Part shown: positions 12,186 through 25,700 of the stretch, piece after piece
Position numbering within the stretch: position 1 is the first letter of the stretch
Layout: every line of letters begins with the position of its first letter
DNA from: Limnephilus marmoratus
Taxonomy: Eukaryota > Arthropoda > Insecta > Trichoptera > Limnephilidae
DNA length: 64,000 nucleotides
Direction of reading: 5' to 3'
Assembly: GCA_917880885.1 (NCBI GenBank)
Contig: OU862908.1
Location: 58,921,819 to 58,985,818, forward strand
Translations under genes and position numbers: made by a program
Notes under the pieces: model-generated
What the model was told of the DNA's origin: nothing
The model's input: the letters and a program-made list of their open reading frames with translations, nothing else
Databases searched by the model: none

Positions 12186-12655
12186 CTAGCTGACCCGGAA
12201 AACGTTGTTCTGCCATATAAATGAAAGTTCGATGATGCGGACCTAGCGCCATTTGTCATTCAACAACATAAATAATTTCGTTCTGTTGAAATACGAACGA
12301 CGGTTAAATTTGTTCATATTAAAATATTAAAATCGCGATTATTAGGGGAGGGTCGCGATTAAAAAATGGGAGGGTTGGTGTAGGAGGGTAAAAATTTGGG
12401 TCTATAGATATTTTTTATGCCAAATAAAAAATAAATACAGAAAAAATTGTCAACAAAATAGAAAATATTTTTCTGGATAGGGACATCCTAGTCACCTAGC
12501 GATATGAAATATACTTTACGACCTATTCTCATACTTACCAAATATACATAAAAAATTTCATAAAAATCCCAGTCGTTTCGGAGGAGTTTGACCAAAAACA
12601 CCGTGACACGAGTTTTTTTTTTATATATATATATATATATAGTATAGAAGATTAA
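12186..12655 (+). repeat. Insect interspersed repeat with (TA)n tail
   Basis: Begins AGCTGACCCGGAAAACGTTG and ends in TTTCGGAGGAGTTTGACC, then CACCGTGACACGAG and a TA microsatellite at about 12629-12650. This head and tail recur in many insect genomes, I believe as the 3' part of an RTE-type LINE or a SINE that borrows it. The class is from memory of the family, not proven here. Confidence 0.55.
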
Positions 12656-13439
12656 TTAAGATATATTTTTTAAAATATTTATCATTTTCTCACAAATAAT
12701 TGTCCAAGTTGCCTCTAAAATTATGATATATTGAAATCTTTGATAGCCTATATTTTATAATATAAAACAAAAAAGGAGTACATACCCGTACCAGATATTT
12801 GATATACCTTTTGATTACAAAAATTATTTTTCATTTCCTTAGATATTTTGGACATAAAATTAAGATTTATATGAAACTCAATTCAAGTTGTCACAATTCG
12901 CAACAAAAAATCCATTTCGTTGATGGAATTGTTATGTTCGTGCTTTGATATTATAAGCCCGTAAATAATTCTTATAATTTAAGTGGGCTCTCGGGGCCGA
13001 TTTAGATTTTCTCTTTCAAATGAAAACCGACCGCTTCCTGCGTAATGAAAATGCACTTATATACATCTCGCCCAGCAAAAGTGCAATGCGCCAGACTCAA
13101 TAGATGATTATGATGATGCTGCATTATCTCATTGAGTTTAATAGGTGATAATGGGATGAATATCTCCAGCCTTCCCAGAGGGCTGTAAATATAGCCATGA
13201 CACGAGATGCACCTCGATGCAATGCACTGCTCTGTGTTGCACATGTGCGCCTTGCACCCGTCCGCTCTCAACTCCCACAGGCTCAGTGACCTCATAAAGT
13301 TCGCTGTACGGGTTAAAGAAATAAGAATAAACTAAGATTATGTTAGAAACTAGAAATAACATTTGTTTCGAAAGCCATAATAATATTATGTGCCTAGTCT
13401 GGTCGGAAGATCCTTACATAGATAATTTTATTTATTATT
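12656..13439. other. No gene; GC-richer patch at 13000-13330
   Basis: Mostly AT-rich. The patch at about 13000-13330 has near-average GC and short frames on the minus strand, but no domain or convincing exon borders. It could be conserved noncoding DNA; nothing in the sequence decides this. Confidence 0.35.
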
Positions 13440-13520
13440 ATCGTATTTTTTGGGTTATTATGCCATGTTGCGCTTCCTCCTTCTTTAGGCAATGTTTCGG
13501 ACAGCATTACGGTTGTGTTG
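13440..13520 (+). repeat. Fragment of the 1641-1818 foldback family
   Basis: TTATGCCATGTTGCGCTTCC followed by TCCTTCTTTAGGCAATGTTTCGGACAGC in two blocks matches the left arm of the foldback at 1641. Confidence 0.6.
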
Positions 13521-13618
13521 TGTAGATTGTGATGAAGTGTTCGTTTATAATATGTAGAAGAGATACCAAGTTGCTTGCGTCAATCCTCTTAGAACCGGCA
13601 TTTCAGTATAGTAATTAG

Positions 13619-13765
13619 CACGGACATATGAATATATCTGGACCTGCCCTAAGTGATAAAAACGTATTATTTCCCCCTCGCCATGGAACCGGCTGGAGCT
13701 CCTCCTTGGCGCCAGTTCGCCCCATGTGGAGGGGATAGAGAATCGCTTGAATCTAAAATGTGTGA
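13619..13765 (+). repeat. Interspersed repeat GGACATATGAATATATCTGG, copy 1
   Basis: CACGGACATATGAATATATC through TTATTTCCCCCTC and CTGGAGCTCCTCCTTGG to CGCTTGAATC recurs at 63872-64000 with about 85% identity by eye. Class unknown. Confidence 0.65.
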
Positions 13766-15170
13766 CGTCATCATTCTTGCCGTGGGCAGCGCGAAGCTAA
13801 CATCTATACATTTAACGAAAAAATAACACGCCAAAACAGTAGCTTGTGCTATACAACATACCTACATATCAGTGTGCACATAAATGTGGGCGGTTCCTTA
13901 GTGTGCTCGTCGCTGGTTACAGGGGTAAGTAAATTATGAAACATTTGTAAAAGTGTCTTAACTAAACACGGCAAAAAAATATTGCTATGTGAAAACGGGC
14001 GAATCTTTTTGGGGTGTACATTTGGCCTACGCAAATATTTTATTATCGTGGCAAGCAATTCGCGCTCCCATGTAAAAAGGTCTATTCATTCAAAGCAGAT
14101 TTTGCTTTTAAGAACTAAATGATGATATTATAATGCGAGATGCCTATATACTGTCAGATTAATTTTTCAACCAATGACAGTCATCTTCCCCTCTTCGTAC
14201 CGCCATAGTTGATTTTTCCCCTCACCTGTTATTTCTGGTCTATTGAATTTGGATGTCTATGGTAATTAGTTAATTTAATGTGATTTTCGGCATTTAGTTT
14301 TGGTGTAGCCGTCAAGTACCGGATACGAAGAACTATATCGCGGTGTGGTCCCAATTACCGATCCAACTGTATTTTATTATCTGCTTTACTTTTAATATGT
14401 TTTATGAATTGTTTGTGAACCTTTTATGCTATGAACTAAAGTTATCAATTTCTACGACTAAACTTGTCTTTTTTCATTGTAATTTGGCAATAAAACCACT
14501 TAATAAATGTTAAATTAGAAAGAAATATAAAAATTGTATGTACCTACAAAAAAAAAAACAAATAATTATGTGTAATAGTGTTGTAAATTATTATTTGTTG
14601 TGTTTGTAAATTATTATTTTTATATTTTATCCAATATCGCAAGAGATTCATAACGTTCGAGAGGTAAAAATAAAACTTTTAAGTTATTAACGCACAGACT
14701 TTTTCAATTAGCTTTATTAGTCTTAAAAGTGAATAGAACGCCATTATTTACTATGAACAGAACACAAATTTAATCTATTTTTAAATTTTAATTCATGTAA
14801 AAACTAAATGTAAGCTTTAATCAGTAAATCCTTAAGTACACGCCACAACTTTCATTTCTCCTGATTTTATGTATACACAGCATACTTTATTGCATTCTTT
14901 GCAAACTTTACGACCGCCGTTCATAACATTTCCCGGTAAAAAGTTATAGATCCACTAACCTTAGTTAACTTTTGCTTCAGGAACACATTACTTTCATTAT
15001 TTACGAAGAAATGCACGTTTATGGCCCTCGAGACTTGAGAAGGAAAATCGAAAGGAACGCATACTAAATTAGAATATGCTCGGGTTTTTGATCCAAAATT
15101 CAAAGTCTTTATGTTTTCTTCACATTTTATGGAGTCTTTCTTACGAAATGACAAAATAAACAACAAAACC
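13766..15170. other. No gene recognised
   Basis: AT-rich sequence; short direct repeats of TTGTAAATTATTATTT near 14580-14625. No exon or element supported. Confidence 0.4.
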
Positions 15171-15290
15171 TTTTCGTTATTTGTTTTTGGGGTGTTATGC
15201 CGTGTTGCGCTACCTCCTTCTTTAGCCAACATTTCGGATAGCGTTGCAGTGTCCATCATCAGGGCAAATCCGGCAGATCCGATAGTTGTG
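15171..15290 (+). repeat. Fragment of the 1641-1818 foldback family
   Basis: TTTTCGTTATTTGTTTTTGG, TGTTATGCCGTGTTGCGC and TCCTTCTTTAGCCAAC match one arm of the foldback at 1641; the second arm is not present. Confidence 0.65.
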
Positions 15291-15496
15291 TAACAAAAAC
15301 TTTAGTTATCTCTAAGGGCATGATCAAAGTCTTCAAAGTATAATTCATCTCCTTCATGCATGTCAACAGATCTTGTGTACATAAAATACATGTTTCGTGG
15401 TCGTGTCTTCTTTTCAATGAGGAAAAAAAGCAATTTGGTTGACATAGAGTCACCATGGCAGGCAACCCGATCCATGGCCTAAGAACAGCACACAAC

Positions 15497-15705
15497 AGTA
15501 AGGAGGTCACGGATTTGTTTGCGGACTATTTTTAAACAATTTTTACTAATCATCTTCCAAAGTCAACATCAGATGTTAACGAACCTGATCCTTCTAACAA
15601 TTCGGGTATAACCTCAATTAATATTAATGAAGACATCACCTTTAAATACCTCTCGTTTATAGAGATTAATAAAGCTCCGGGGTCATACATTCTGTCCGAT
15701 TTAAT
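15497..15705 (+). pseudogene. LINE RT remnant (linker before RT)
   Basis: Reading + strand frames gives a degraded LDLF-type linker followed by INEDITFKYL and a KAPG-like block. The same INEDITFKYLKSIDIKKGPG arrangement is seen at 51850-51910 in the two-ORF LINE. About 70 codons survive, with at least one stop and a missing downstream RT. It abuts the tandem duplication at 15692. Confidence 0.65.
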
Positions 15706-16387
15706 CAACTTTTTTCGTAGTGGTGTTTGTAAAATATTGTTTTGCTACTGTTTTGTTTTTGTTATTGATTAATTTGTTCCTGCTATTGATAGTTTAGTTC
15801 TTGTCATTGTTTCGTTCATGTTATTGATAATTTTTTCCCATTACTAATGGTTTTGTTCTTGTCATTGTTTCGATCATGTTATTGATGATTTTTTCCCATT
15901 ACTGATGGTTTTGTTCTTGTTATTGATAGTTTGGTTTTAGTTTTATTATTAAAAATACTAATTTCGGTTGTGAATCGGTCTATTTGTACGGTTCAACGAA
16001 CCCTAGAACTCGGATTTTCTTAGAATTTGAGAGTCATTTTCTAAATTGGAAGTGTTCGATTACACAGCTGCCCGATTTAATCAAAAATATTCTTAGCAGT
16101 GTATATAAATTATTGTTTTTTTACTGTTTTGTTCTTGTTATTAATTAGTTTGTTTCTGCTATAGATGATTTGTTCTTGTTATTGTTTCGTTCATGTTATT
16201 AAGAATTTTTCCCGCTACTGATGGTTTTGTTATTGTTATTGATTGTTTGGTTTTTAGGTTTATTATTAAAAATACTAATTTCGTTTGTGACTCGGTCTAC
16301 TTGTCTGTTAAGTATGGTTCAACGAACTCATGACCTCGGATTTCCTTAGAATTTGAGAGTCATTTTCTAATTTGGAAGTGTTTGTTT
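15692..16387 (+). repeat. Tandem duplication, ~376-bp period, next to an ABCG exon
   Basis: Segment 15692-16067 (starting CTGTCCGATTTAATCAA) is repeated at 16068-16387 (CTGCCCGATTTAATCAA), including TTATTATTAAAAATACTAAT and GAATTTGAGAGTCATTTTCT. Inside the first copy the TTTTGTTCTTGTCATTGTTTC module is itself repeated with a ~75-bp period. It ends about 170 bp before the ABCG exon at 16560. Copies have diverged modestly. Confidence 0.85.
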
Positions 16388-16559
16388 GGAGAAATCAGAA
16401 GCAGAAATTCATTTTCAAATTGGAATGGATTTGTCGAGAATTTAGACTATCCGTGATTATTCACTGGTCTGCACTAGCTGTTTTGGTCCAATTGCTGATT
16501 GTTCGTTTGTGAAATAAGTTTTTATGATCCAGTTATTGATTGTTTTATTATCATTGCAG

Positions 16560-16749
16560 ATTACCAGAGCACCTGACAGCCGAGGACCGGCGGGTACACG
16601 TGGAGCACATCATCAGGGTTCTGGAGCTGGGGTCCTGCGCGGAGACCAGGGTGGGAGATGGGGTGAGGAGAGGACTGTCGGGCGGGGAGAAGAAGAGGGC
16701 CAACATCGCCTGCGAACTGCTCACTGACCCGGCGCTCATGCTGCTAGAC
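16560..16749 (+). CDS. ABCG exon: signature and Walker B
   Basis: The acceptor is TCATTGCAG and the donor GTAAAT. The first base completes a codon from an unseen upstream exon. Encodes the PEHLTAEDR segment, then [17 protein letters not shown] (signature) and ALMLLD (Walker B up to Asp). GC-rich against AT-rich surroundings. Confidence 0.95.
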
Positions 16750-19700
16750 GTAAATATTGCTGATGATATAATAGCTATTTCACGTTTGTTCTGATAATTG
16801 TAATTGGATTTTTTTGAGAATCTTCGCATTTACCACATTAAATATACGCCGCTTGGATTTAAGACACGATAAACAGTTTCCCAACTAAGCTAATCAGCCT
16901 GTTCCAGGTGTTGTTTTTGGTAGATACCCACTTCAATAAAAAAACAGTTTTATTTATTTAATTATTAACGCCCCTTTTAGGGATTTTTAGTATTAAAATC
17001 ATACTTTTTTTTTCTTTTTATACTTAACTGAACAGTCCCAGTAACAATCTTTTGTATTTATTTAACGATAAATTGTAGATGTCAGCTGACTCAGCATTGT
17101 TATTCCCCTCCGTTAGTACTGTGGATAATGAGGAGCAGGTAGATATATATAATGGTGGTTAGTCCCAGAATTTCTGCTCTGAATAATTTCTGCTCTAAAT
17201 CAATACTTATCAACGTAAGCAATTCTGGACTATCAAATACTGCATCATTTAGCATTTTTTATACAAATACCAAGTCAGTCAAGAACCCTTCGACCAACAA
17301 TTTAAGAATATGTTCATTTAAAAGAGTGTTATAAATGAACGAAATTGGCAAACATAGTTTAAGCAAATAACAACTAATTTATTTATTTATTTATTAACGC
17401 TCTTTTTAGGAGCTTTTACACATGGAGAGTGAAAAATATACAGTAGTAATAGTACATAACTGAACTGCTTTAGTAATATCTAATAACATTTGTTGATGTA
17501 TGTTTGATGTACACTGAATTGGTATAATTATTTTCCTCCCTTATATCAATGGAGGTATTCTAGACAGAACGGAATTCATATGTTAGTTAGTCTTATAATT
17601 TCTGCAATGAAATAAATCCCGACTTTTAGTATTACGTAGTGGAATCTGAAAGCTTATTTCTAAAACTATTATTTCTCTATTGTTTGAATGTTAATTCGAG
17701 TTGGAATTACAATACTAGCATGATCAAAATTATTAAAGGTAATATTAATATTTTCCGCTTTATTGCGAACGGGTTTCGGCATGTCTTGCATGTTCTGTTC
17801 GAAAATAAACCAGACGTTATGTAGTGCTTTTAATCAATTATTATTCTAGGATATAAATGTGTAGCACCGTTTTCGTGGGCTTTTTACAACTTAATTTATT
17901 TAACTTACCTACAACTTATCCCTATCACTTATAGCAAATAACTTAGTTTACAATACAGCTAAGATTTATAATTAGTGACTTACAAATACGATTTATTACT
18001 AGTGACTTACAACTAAGATTTATAACTGGCGATTTACATTAGGTACATAATATTAACTCTCAACAATCATAAATTTGGTATGGTAAGACCATCGACCAAC
18101 AGAGTTTAGACAGGGCATGTGGATGTTAAAAATGACACCGAAACCGAAATTATTGTTTCCAAAAATTAGGTTACGATAAACAAAAATTTTAACAAAACAA
18201 AAAACGACTTCAAAAAATGCACTAAAAAGTAAAAAAATAATTTCGTATTCTTTTACAACTTCATAATCAATTTACTTTTTCTAATCATCAATATGTAGGT
18301 ACGATTGTTACTTTTGGAGTCGTTGTCAGTCGAGGTAGGTTGGTAACTACATACATAGTTATAGGAGAGATGTGCTTGTGTCGCACTAGCGACTTGACGA
18401 GGCGAGAGGCGAGAGCGGGTCCGCGGCGTGAGGGGAGCTGTCAAGTGAACACGCCGGGCCGGGTACCTTTGCTGACACCGACTCCAAAAATAACAATCGT
18501 ACCTACATATTGATGATTAGAAAAAGTAAATTGATTATGAAGTTGTAGAAGAATACGAAATTATTTTTTTACTTTTTAGTGCATTTTTTTAAGTCGTTTT
18601 TTGTTTTGTTAAAATTTTTGTTTATTTTTTTATTTTTAGTGAATCTGAAGTACACTAACTAATTTGTCTGAATATGGGTAAAACTTCCAAACGTGCTGCT
18701 CATATGAGACAGACATAATTTGACCATAGCGACGTTAGGGTCAAATTAAGAGATTCGGCCGAGTTTCGTTAATTTGTCATGGATCCGATAATCAGAACCT
18801 AACCAAACTCTCATCAAATTATCCTTGAAGTACATCCTTCACAATAAAAAAGAATCATTGAAATCGGTTGGCGTGATATTGAGTTATTCGTCCATTTGTC
18901 GCGCACATACTTAATGCAAATTTAAGACTTATATGGTTTTCTCATGGATGCCATTGTCGGAACTGGACCAAATTAAAATGGGACCACACGGGAAGCACCA
19001 GCTTACAAATAAAAAAGAATCATCAATATCGGTTCACCCAGTCAAAAGTTCTGAGGTAACAAACATAAAAATAAAATAAAAATACAGTCGAATTGAGAAC
19101 CTCCTCCTTTTTGAAGTCGTTTAAAAACATTTATCAAAAAGAAAGTGGATTATTTCACAGTCAAAAGATCCCAAGAAGCATTGCTGTTTATCTTTTGTTG
19201 GCCTGCAAGAATCAAATTAGTTTCCCAAAATATTATGCTTTCGAAGCTTCGAAGTTTGGTTATAAAATTGTTAATTATTGATCAATGTTGATGGGTCGAA
19301 TTTTAAATTTGTGAAACATGCCATATTCCAGGCTTATTCGATTGACAGTTATAAGAAAATAGGTCGGTAACTCTTGTTGTTTAGTGTTAAAACTGCTTTT
19401 TTGGGACTAATCCATATCCCAAGGTCCTGTCATTGTCATTCATTTCCCATTGTCCTTCTCCTTCCTACAAAGCTCTACTTGGGAGAAGAAACAAGAGAGA
19501 ATAACATGATTAGAAATCTACCCTCGTGGCAAGCGAAAAATATTATTGCACAATCGTTGTTAAAATACCCACATGGCCAGTCGAAAATTTGTCGTTCATT
19601 GCAAAAAATTGCATTACCAAGGATATGCTTCATTAAAATTTCGTACTAGTAGATCTTACAGTGTAAGTGTAAGAATCAAGTATTTTTATTAAGCTTTATT

Positions 19701-22700
19701 TAAGTTCGTAGTTGAGTGTTGAAACAGTTGTTATGATAAAATGATTACCTACATAACAAATGAGATCATATTTTGGGGGCAACGGATTGGTTGTTATTCG
19801 TTATCAAATCAAATTGGCCAGTTGATGACCTCTTGCAGCGATTGTTGTGGATTAACTAACCATCGCACTTAGAGACCCTTTTCAGGCCCAATTGAGCCCG
19901 AAGAGACAGACGAGGTGATTGGTCCTGGGCCCATTACTTAATAAGATGGCTGCATATGTTTATTGTGCAATGAAGTTGAAATTGAACCCTTTATATAATA
20001 ATGCGGGCTTAATCCGGAAGATTGGGGCTGGTTTTGTCGTTTGCCATTGAGTAACACAACGACTGACGTCATCAAAATACGTCTTATTATTTTTGTTATT
20101 GTCATTGAACGTGAGAGTTTATGCAATAAACCCTTTGGTCACCAAATTTAATAAAGTCAAAGTGAGACTTGCTGATTTTGTTTATTACAAAATCATTACA
20201 TAATTTAAAGTGGCAGGGCATTCGATTTATACAATCATACAATAACAAGAATTTGAAACATTAACTTTGATTGGGATAATTCTAAGAAGAATTTTGAAGC
20301 TTTCGATTAGGTGAACGGAATTGATCGGAGAATCGTTATACCTATCACATTACTAAAAATGAGGTGTGGTTTAACAATTTTGTTTTGAAAAGTTTTATTT
20401 CACATGTACATTCGATACTCAATTTTTATTTATCTGCTACCGGTTTCGACACATCTGTGTCATTCACTAGCAATCTTAAAACTAACTTAAAAATTATACA
20501 AGTACAGAAATGATTAGACTTTATAAGGTAGGTGTAGTGCGAGTGGTGATTTTGGAAGAAGGGGAAAAACGGTGGGAGGAGTCAATATAACAAGGAAATA
20601 TTGTAAGTAATGGAAAACTGGTGGCAGTAAAATAAAAATTAAGTAATAAATGTACATGCGAAATAAAACTTTTAAAAACAAAATGTCTAGAAAATGTAAC
20701 ACAGTTAATGCCCAAGAAATTCAGAAAATTGGTTTAACATGATGAAGTGTTTCGATTCTAGAAAAAAATCTCAACAAAACGTAATATTATTGCTATGCCA
20801 TAATTCAAATTGAAATAAAGGTATTTATTTTACCTACTATTAAATAAGCAATGAATATTATTTATAATATCCTGGTTATCGTACCTAATACTGAAGAAAA
20901 TACATTGGGTTTCGATTAGTATTTCCGATTTCACAAATACAATTTGAGTGTGCAAAGAAGAGAAGCAAGCATATGTTTATCAAATTCGCAAACGAGTCTA
21001 CAAAACACCCACGGAAGCAATTCATTATTAACCAGGTTATTCGGTTATTGTATATCTGTCTTCACATAAAATTGGGCCGTTTTATAAACAATAAATTCAC
21101 GCGGTGCATTTACGATCGATCAAACATGAAAACTTTCTGATGGTATAAAAAGCAGCCGGGACAATGCGGAACTGGACACGAATGCGGGTGAACAGGCAGG
21201 CTTTAGGCAAACCAGAAATTCAGAGATCCAAATACCCATATTCTCATATATCTAGATACGTAGGCTCGAGAAACCTTGAAAATTACGGCCGGTGTAAATA
21301 ATAATAATCTATTTAAAATGTAAATGCCCCGGCAACCGCGTGCAGTGTCTAGCGCAGAGCAGAGACATAAAATGTGTCTGGGTTGCTATTTAAGATTATG
21401 GTATTTATTTGCTTGCAAGAACTTTATCTTGACACTTAAAAAACGCTGTCGAATAAATTTTAACAATTTATGAAATTATTTTCATTCATCGATTTCTCAA
21501 GAAAATAGACTCGACGCGGCGTAGCTTCGGCAAAACAGAAACGTCTTTTCGCGGGAAATATAAATAAGGATCTACTTATTTATTAGTTTATTTCCCGGGA
21601 TTTGTTAAAACTAATTATGTTTATAATCTAAGGATGTTACAAACCACGAAGGCTGAAAAATCGTGGACGTCTTTCCCATAAAAATCATTCAAAACCTCTC
21701 GAACTTTGAATGAATTTTTGAATATTTACGTTATTTCTCAAATAAAAAACGAGTGGTGATCTGGCTTGGTAGCTGCTTCAGTGTGATCTTTGCATTCGTT
21801 TGAGTTGTGTAATATATATTATATATAATGTAAATTATTTTTCAACAGGAACCCACTTCAGGACTCGACTCGGCAGCCGCCTTCTCCCTGGTATCCAGTT
21901 TGAGGAACTACGCAGCCAGGGAGAGGAAAACCATCATCCTCACAGTGCACCAGCCCTCCAGTCAAATTTTCCACATGTTTGACTCGTAAGTGTTCACTTC
22001 TTTTCATTTTATTATTGCAAGAATATCGGTCTAATAATTACATATATTTTTTCATTTTATGGCGCCACCAACGTGCGGCTAGTAACGTGCATTCTGTAAA
22101 TGTTAAAAAGCTGTGCCCGTCCCAAGGAAAAAAAAACCAATTAAGTATAGAAAAACTTTTGATCAATCAAAATTGTTTTTTTCATGAATTTGTGAATATG
22201 TATCACAATCGTTCTGTTCGTAGTCCAAACCTGTGATAAATCAGGGGATGGTCTTAATTCTTGACTTACACTCCTGCCTAAACTTGAAGGTCGTGGGTTC
22301 AAATCCCGGCGTCTGCATTAAATTTTATTTTATGTATTTCATATTTCACAATATAATTCAAAATAATATAAGGTAATGCGGCACGTTCCAGAGTGGAAGA
22401 TACTCTCAGTTTCGCCCGGTCTAAGACCACCATTCATAATTGAAACGTTGCTTGAAATGACTTTAGCTGTGTTTTGTGCCCAGATCTGAATAGCCAAGTA
22501 CTCCCCACCTTCCTCTTACCCATCTCCTTTCCCTCCCCACTACCTACAGCCTCACAACATACCTACCCCAATTGGGGATGCCATAGTCTCAATGGCTTCA
22601 GATGGTTGGGAGCAGTTGGGACTCTTGTGAAGTTTTGACATTCATGTTTTTTTCCGATTCTTTCAACTGTGGGCGTAGCACACATTACGCACACATACGC

Positions 22701-25700
22701 ATTTCTCTGAAATTGGCTACTAGCCGGCACAAGAGATGGTCGAAAAATTGAAAATAGATGTATTATAGTAAAAAAATTCTTTTTTTTTTTATTAATTTTC
22801 TTGTAGTCTTCGAATATTTTATTAAAAGTATTATTTTTTTACTTTTGATTTTTTTTTTTAAATTAATGTTTTGCTTCTTTTATAGCCTTCTTTTGCTGTG
22901 TAACGGTCAAACTGCCTACTTCGGTGACGTGAATAAAGTGGTCGACTTCTTCAGCGGATTGGGCTTGCAAATGTTGCCACATTATAACCCTGCAGATTTC
23001 ATATGTAAGTTCACCATGAATTTACCTTGTCTTGTCCTTGTAAAACCTTGCGAAAAACTTATAAACAAGGAAAGACATGAAGTAAATTAAATTGGCAAAA
23101 AATTAAATCAGGTATTACGGTAATTCCCGTCTAATTGGAAAACATGAACATATTATGTTCCTTAATTAGGTTTTTATAGCAGTACGTGACCAGAGTGGTT
23201 AAAATTATTTATATGATGTCCATTATGATAATTTTTATTTACGTCATAGATGTTGTGAAAATTCGATTTTGAAAAATTCAAATGAATAAAAACTTATATA
23301 TAAAAAATATCGTTAAGTAAGTAGGTACAATACAATGAAACTCTTGCTTCTTTAGTGGATCATGGATCGATCAATCAAAAATATTTAAAATAAAACAATA
23401 ACTTTGTAAACACCACTTTTATTTTATATACTTTATGCCGACCGGGTTTCGCTACAACCGTAGCTTCATCAGGGCAGTATAATTCTCTACTAACATTAGG
23501 TTACATGTGTGTTATAATATATAATGGGCTGGACTCGTCAAGTGTAGGGGGAGGAAGAAGACATAGATGGAGAAATGGGAAGGGAACGGACGTGTTCTTT
23601 ATCAATAGGGAACAATCTTAGTATGGGACTTTTATTTAAATTTAGTTGATTATTAATTACCTTACTATTAGTGTTTATGGCTTTCCTAAGTTCAAGTGCC
23701 TCTAAATTATCCAATCTTACACCGATATTGTTTTTATGAATCAGTTTGGCGCCGGCTGTTTTGTCAAATTTATGATCTTCTTCGATCAAGTGGTTTGCGA
23801 ATTCTGAGAATCCAGAGCTGTGTAGACATCTGAGATGTTCTTTGACACGGGTGTTTATGTTGCGCGCTGTTTTACCAATATAAAAAACTGAGCAGTCACT
23901 ACATTGAAGCGAATAAATTCCCGAGTGAGATAAGCTATCATCCTTATCCTTACCGTTCATTAAAAGTTTGCCTAGATTATTATTAGTATAAAATGCTGGT
24001 TTGATTTCTGATGGGAGATTTTTAACACTTTTTTGAGAGAAATTATTGATATACAGGATTCTACGCCATTGATACGGTTGATTATTATTACTTGGTATAT
24101 TATTATTATGAGGTGGACTGTTGTATAAAAATTTACTTGTGGATAATTTCTTTAATTTTTTATTTAGAATGTTGTCGACTATGTTTGGGTTGTAACCGTT
24201 ATTTATTGCTATTTGTTTGATCGTAGATAGTTCTATTGCAAAGTTGGTATTTGATAAAGGGACTGTAACTAATCTATGTGTCATGGAATGAAACGCTGAA
24301 TGTTTATGGGAGTTGGGATGGTTAGAGGAATTGTGAATCGTTATATCGGTGAACGTCGGTTTGCGGTAGATTTTATATTCAATTTTATTATTTATTATCG
24401 ATAACGTTAGATCTTAAAAGTTTAAGGTAGAATTGGTTCCTATTTCTATGGTGAATTTAATTTGTTTATGGAAGGAGTTTATTAGCAGCAGGAAGGAGTT
24501 GAGTTGTCTCTTGGTTCCTAACCAAACACAGAAAACATCGTCAACATATCTCTTCCATAATAATAAGTTTTGTAATAATGGTGATTTACTATTAAAAATA
24601 TTATTCTCTAAATTGTCCATGAATATATCAGCGATGAGAGGCGATGTCGCTGCCCCCATGGCCAGGCCTTCTTGTTGTCGATAAAAACGTTCATTGTATT
24701 GGAAATAGTTTTGGTTAAGACATATATTAAACAGGTGAGATAAATCCTTAGAGAAATTATTTGGTAACTTTGAATTTTGTAGCAATTTGCTACATTTTAC
24801 AAACTGATTCATAAAAACAATATCGGTGTAAGATTGGATAATTTAGAGGCACTTGAACTTAGGAAAGCCATAAACACTAATAGTAAGGTAATTAATAATC
24901 AACTAAATTTAAATAAAAGTCCCATACTAAGATTGTTCCCTATTGATAAAGAACACGTCCGTTCCCTTCCCATTTCTCCATCTATGTCTTCTTCCTCCCC
25001 CTACACTTGACGAGTCCAGCCCATTATATATTATAACACACATGTAACCTAATGTTAGTAGAGAATTATACTGCCCTGATGAAGCTACGGTTGTAGCGAA
25101 ACCCGGTCGGCATAAAGTATATAAAATAAAAGTGGTGTTTACAAAGTTATTGTTTTATTTTAAATTAATAATGTCGCATCACAAAGTATCCGCTTCATAT
25201 GAACAAAAATATTTAATTTTGTTTTGTTAGGAAGCTGAAGAATACAATGAAAAATAACACAAAAAGAACGTTAAAGAATTGATAAACGTAGCTACGCATC
25301 CAGTATGTTTGGACATTTCCAAGGTAAGAAGAAACTGCGGGCGATTGTTCCAAACTAGTTCGAAAAACTTTTTTAACTTTCGAGACTTTCGGTGTGAAAA
25401 ATACATCTAAATGTGTCCTCTTTAAAATGATTTGTCTGTACCTACTTAGCAAATGATTCAAATCTTCATAAATAATAAGTAAGACATAATTGAGGAATAT
25501 AACATCAATGTGATACTCGGCATATGATTCAAATCTCCATAATAACTAGGACATAATTGAGACACATAGCATTAATGTGATACCCAGTATCAAGGGCGGA
25601 TCCAGCTTTGGCGCCAGGGGGGGGTCAAATAGCGCCAGGGGGGGTCACACAGTCGTGGTCAAGTCACAAGCAGTTATAATTTAATTTTAATTATAATAGA

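Noticed and set aside
21144..21150. An internal ABCG promoter
   Set aside because: A lone TATAAAA without initiator or downstream element; not enough support.
22260..22320. A tRNA gene at the GGTTCAAATCC B box
   Set aside because: No cloverleaf 5' half; fits a SINE better.
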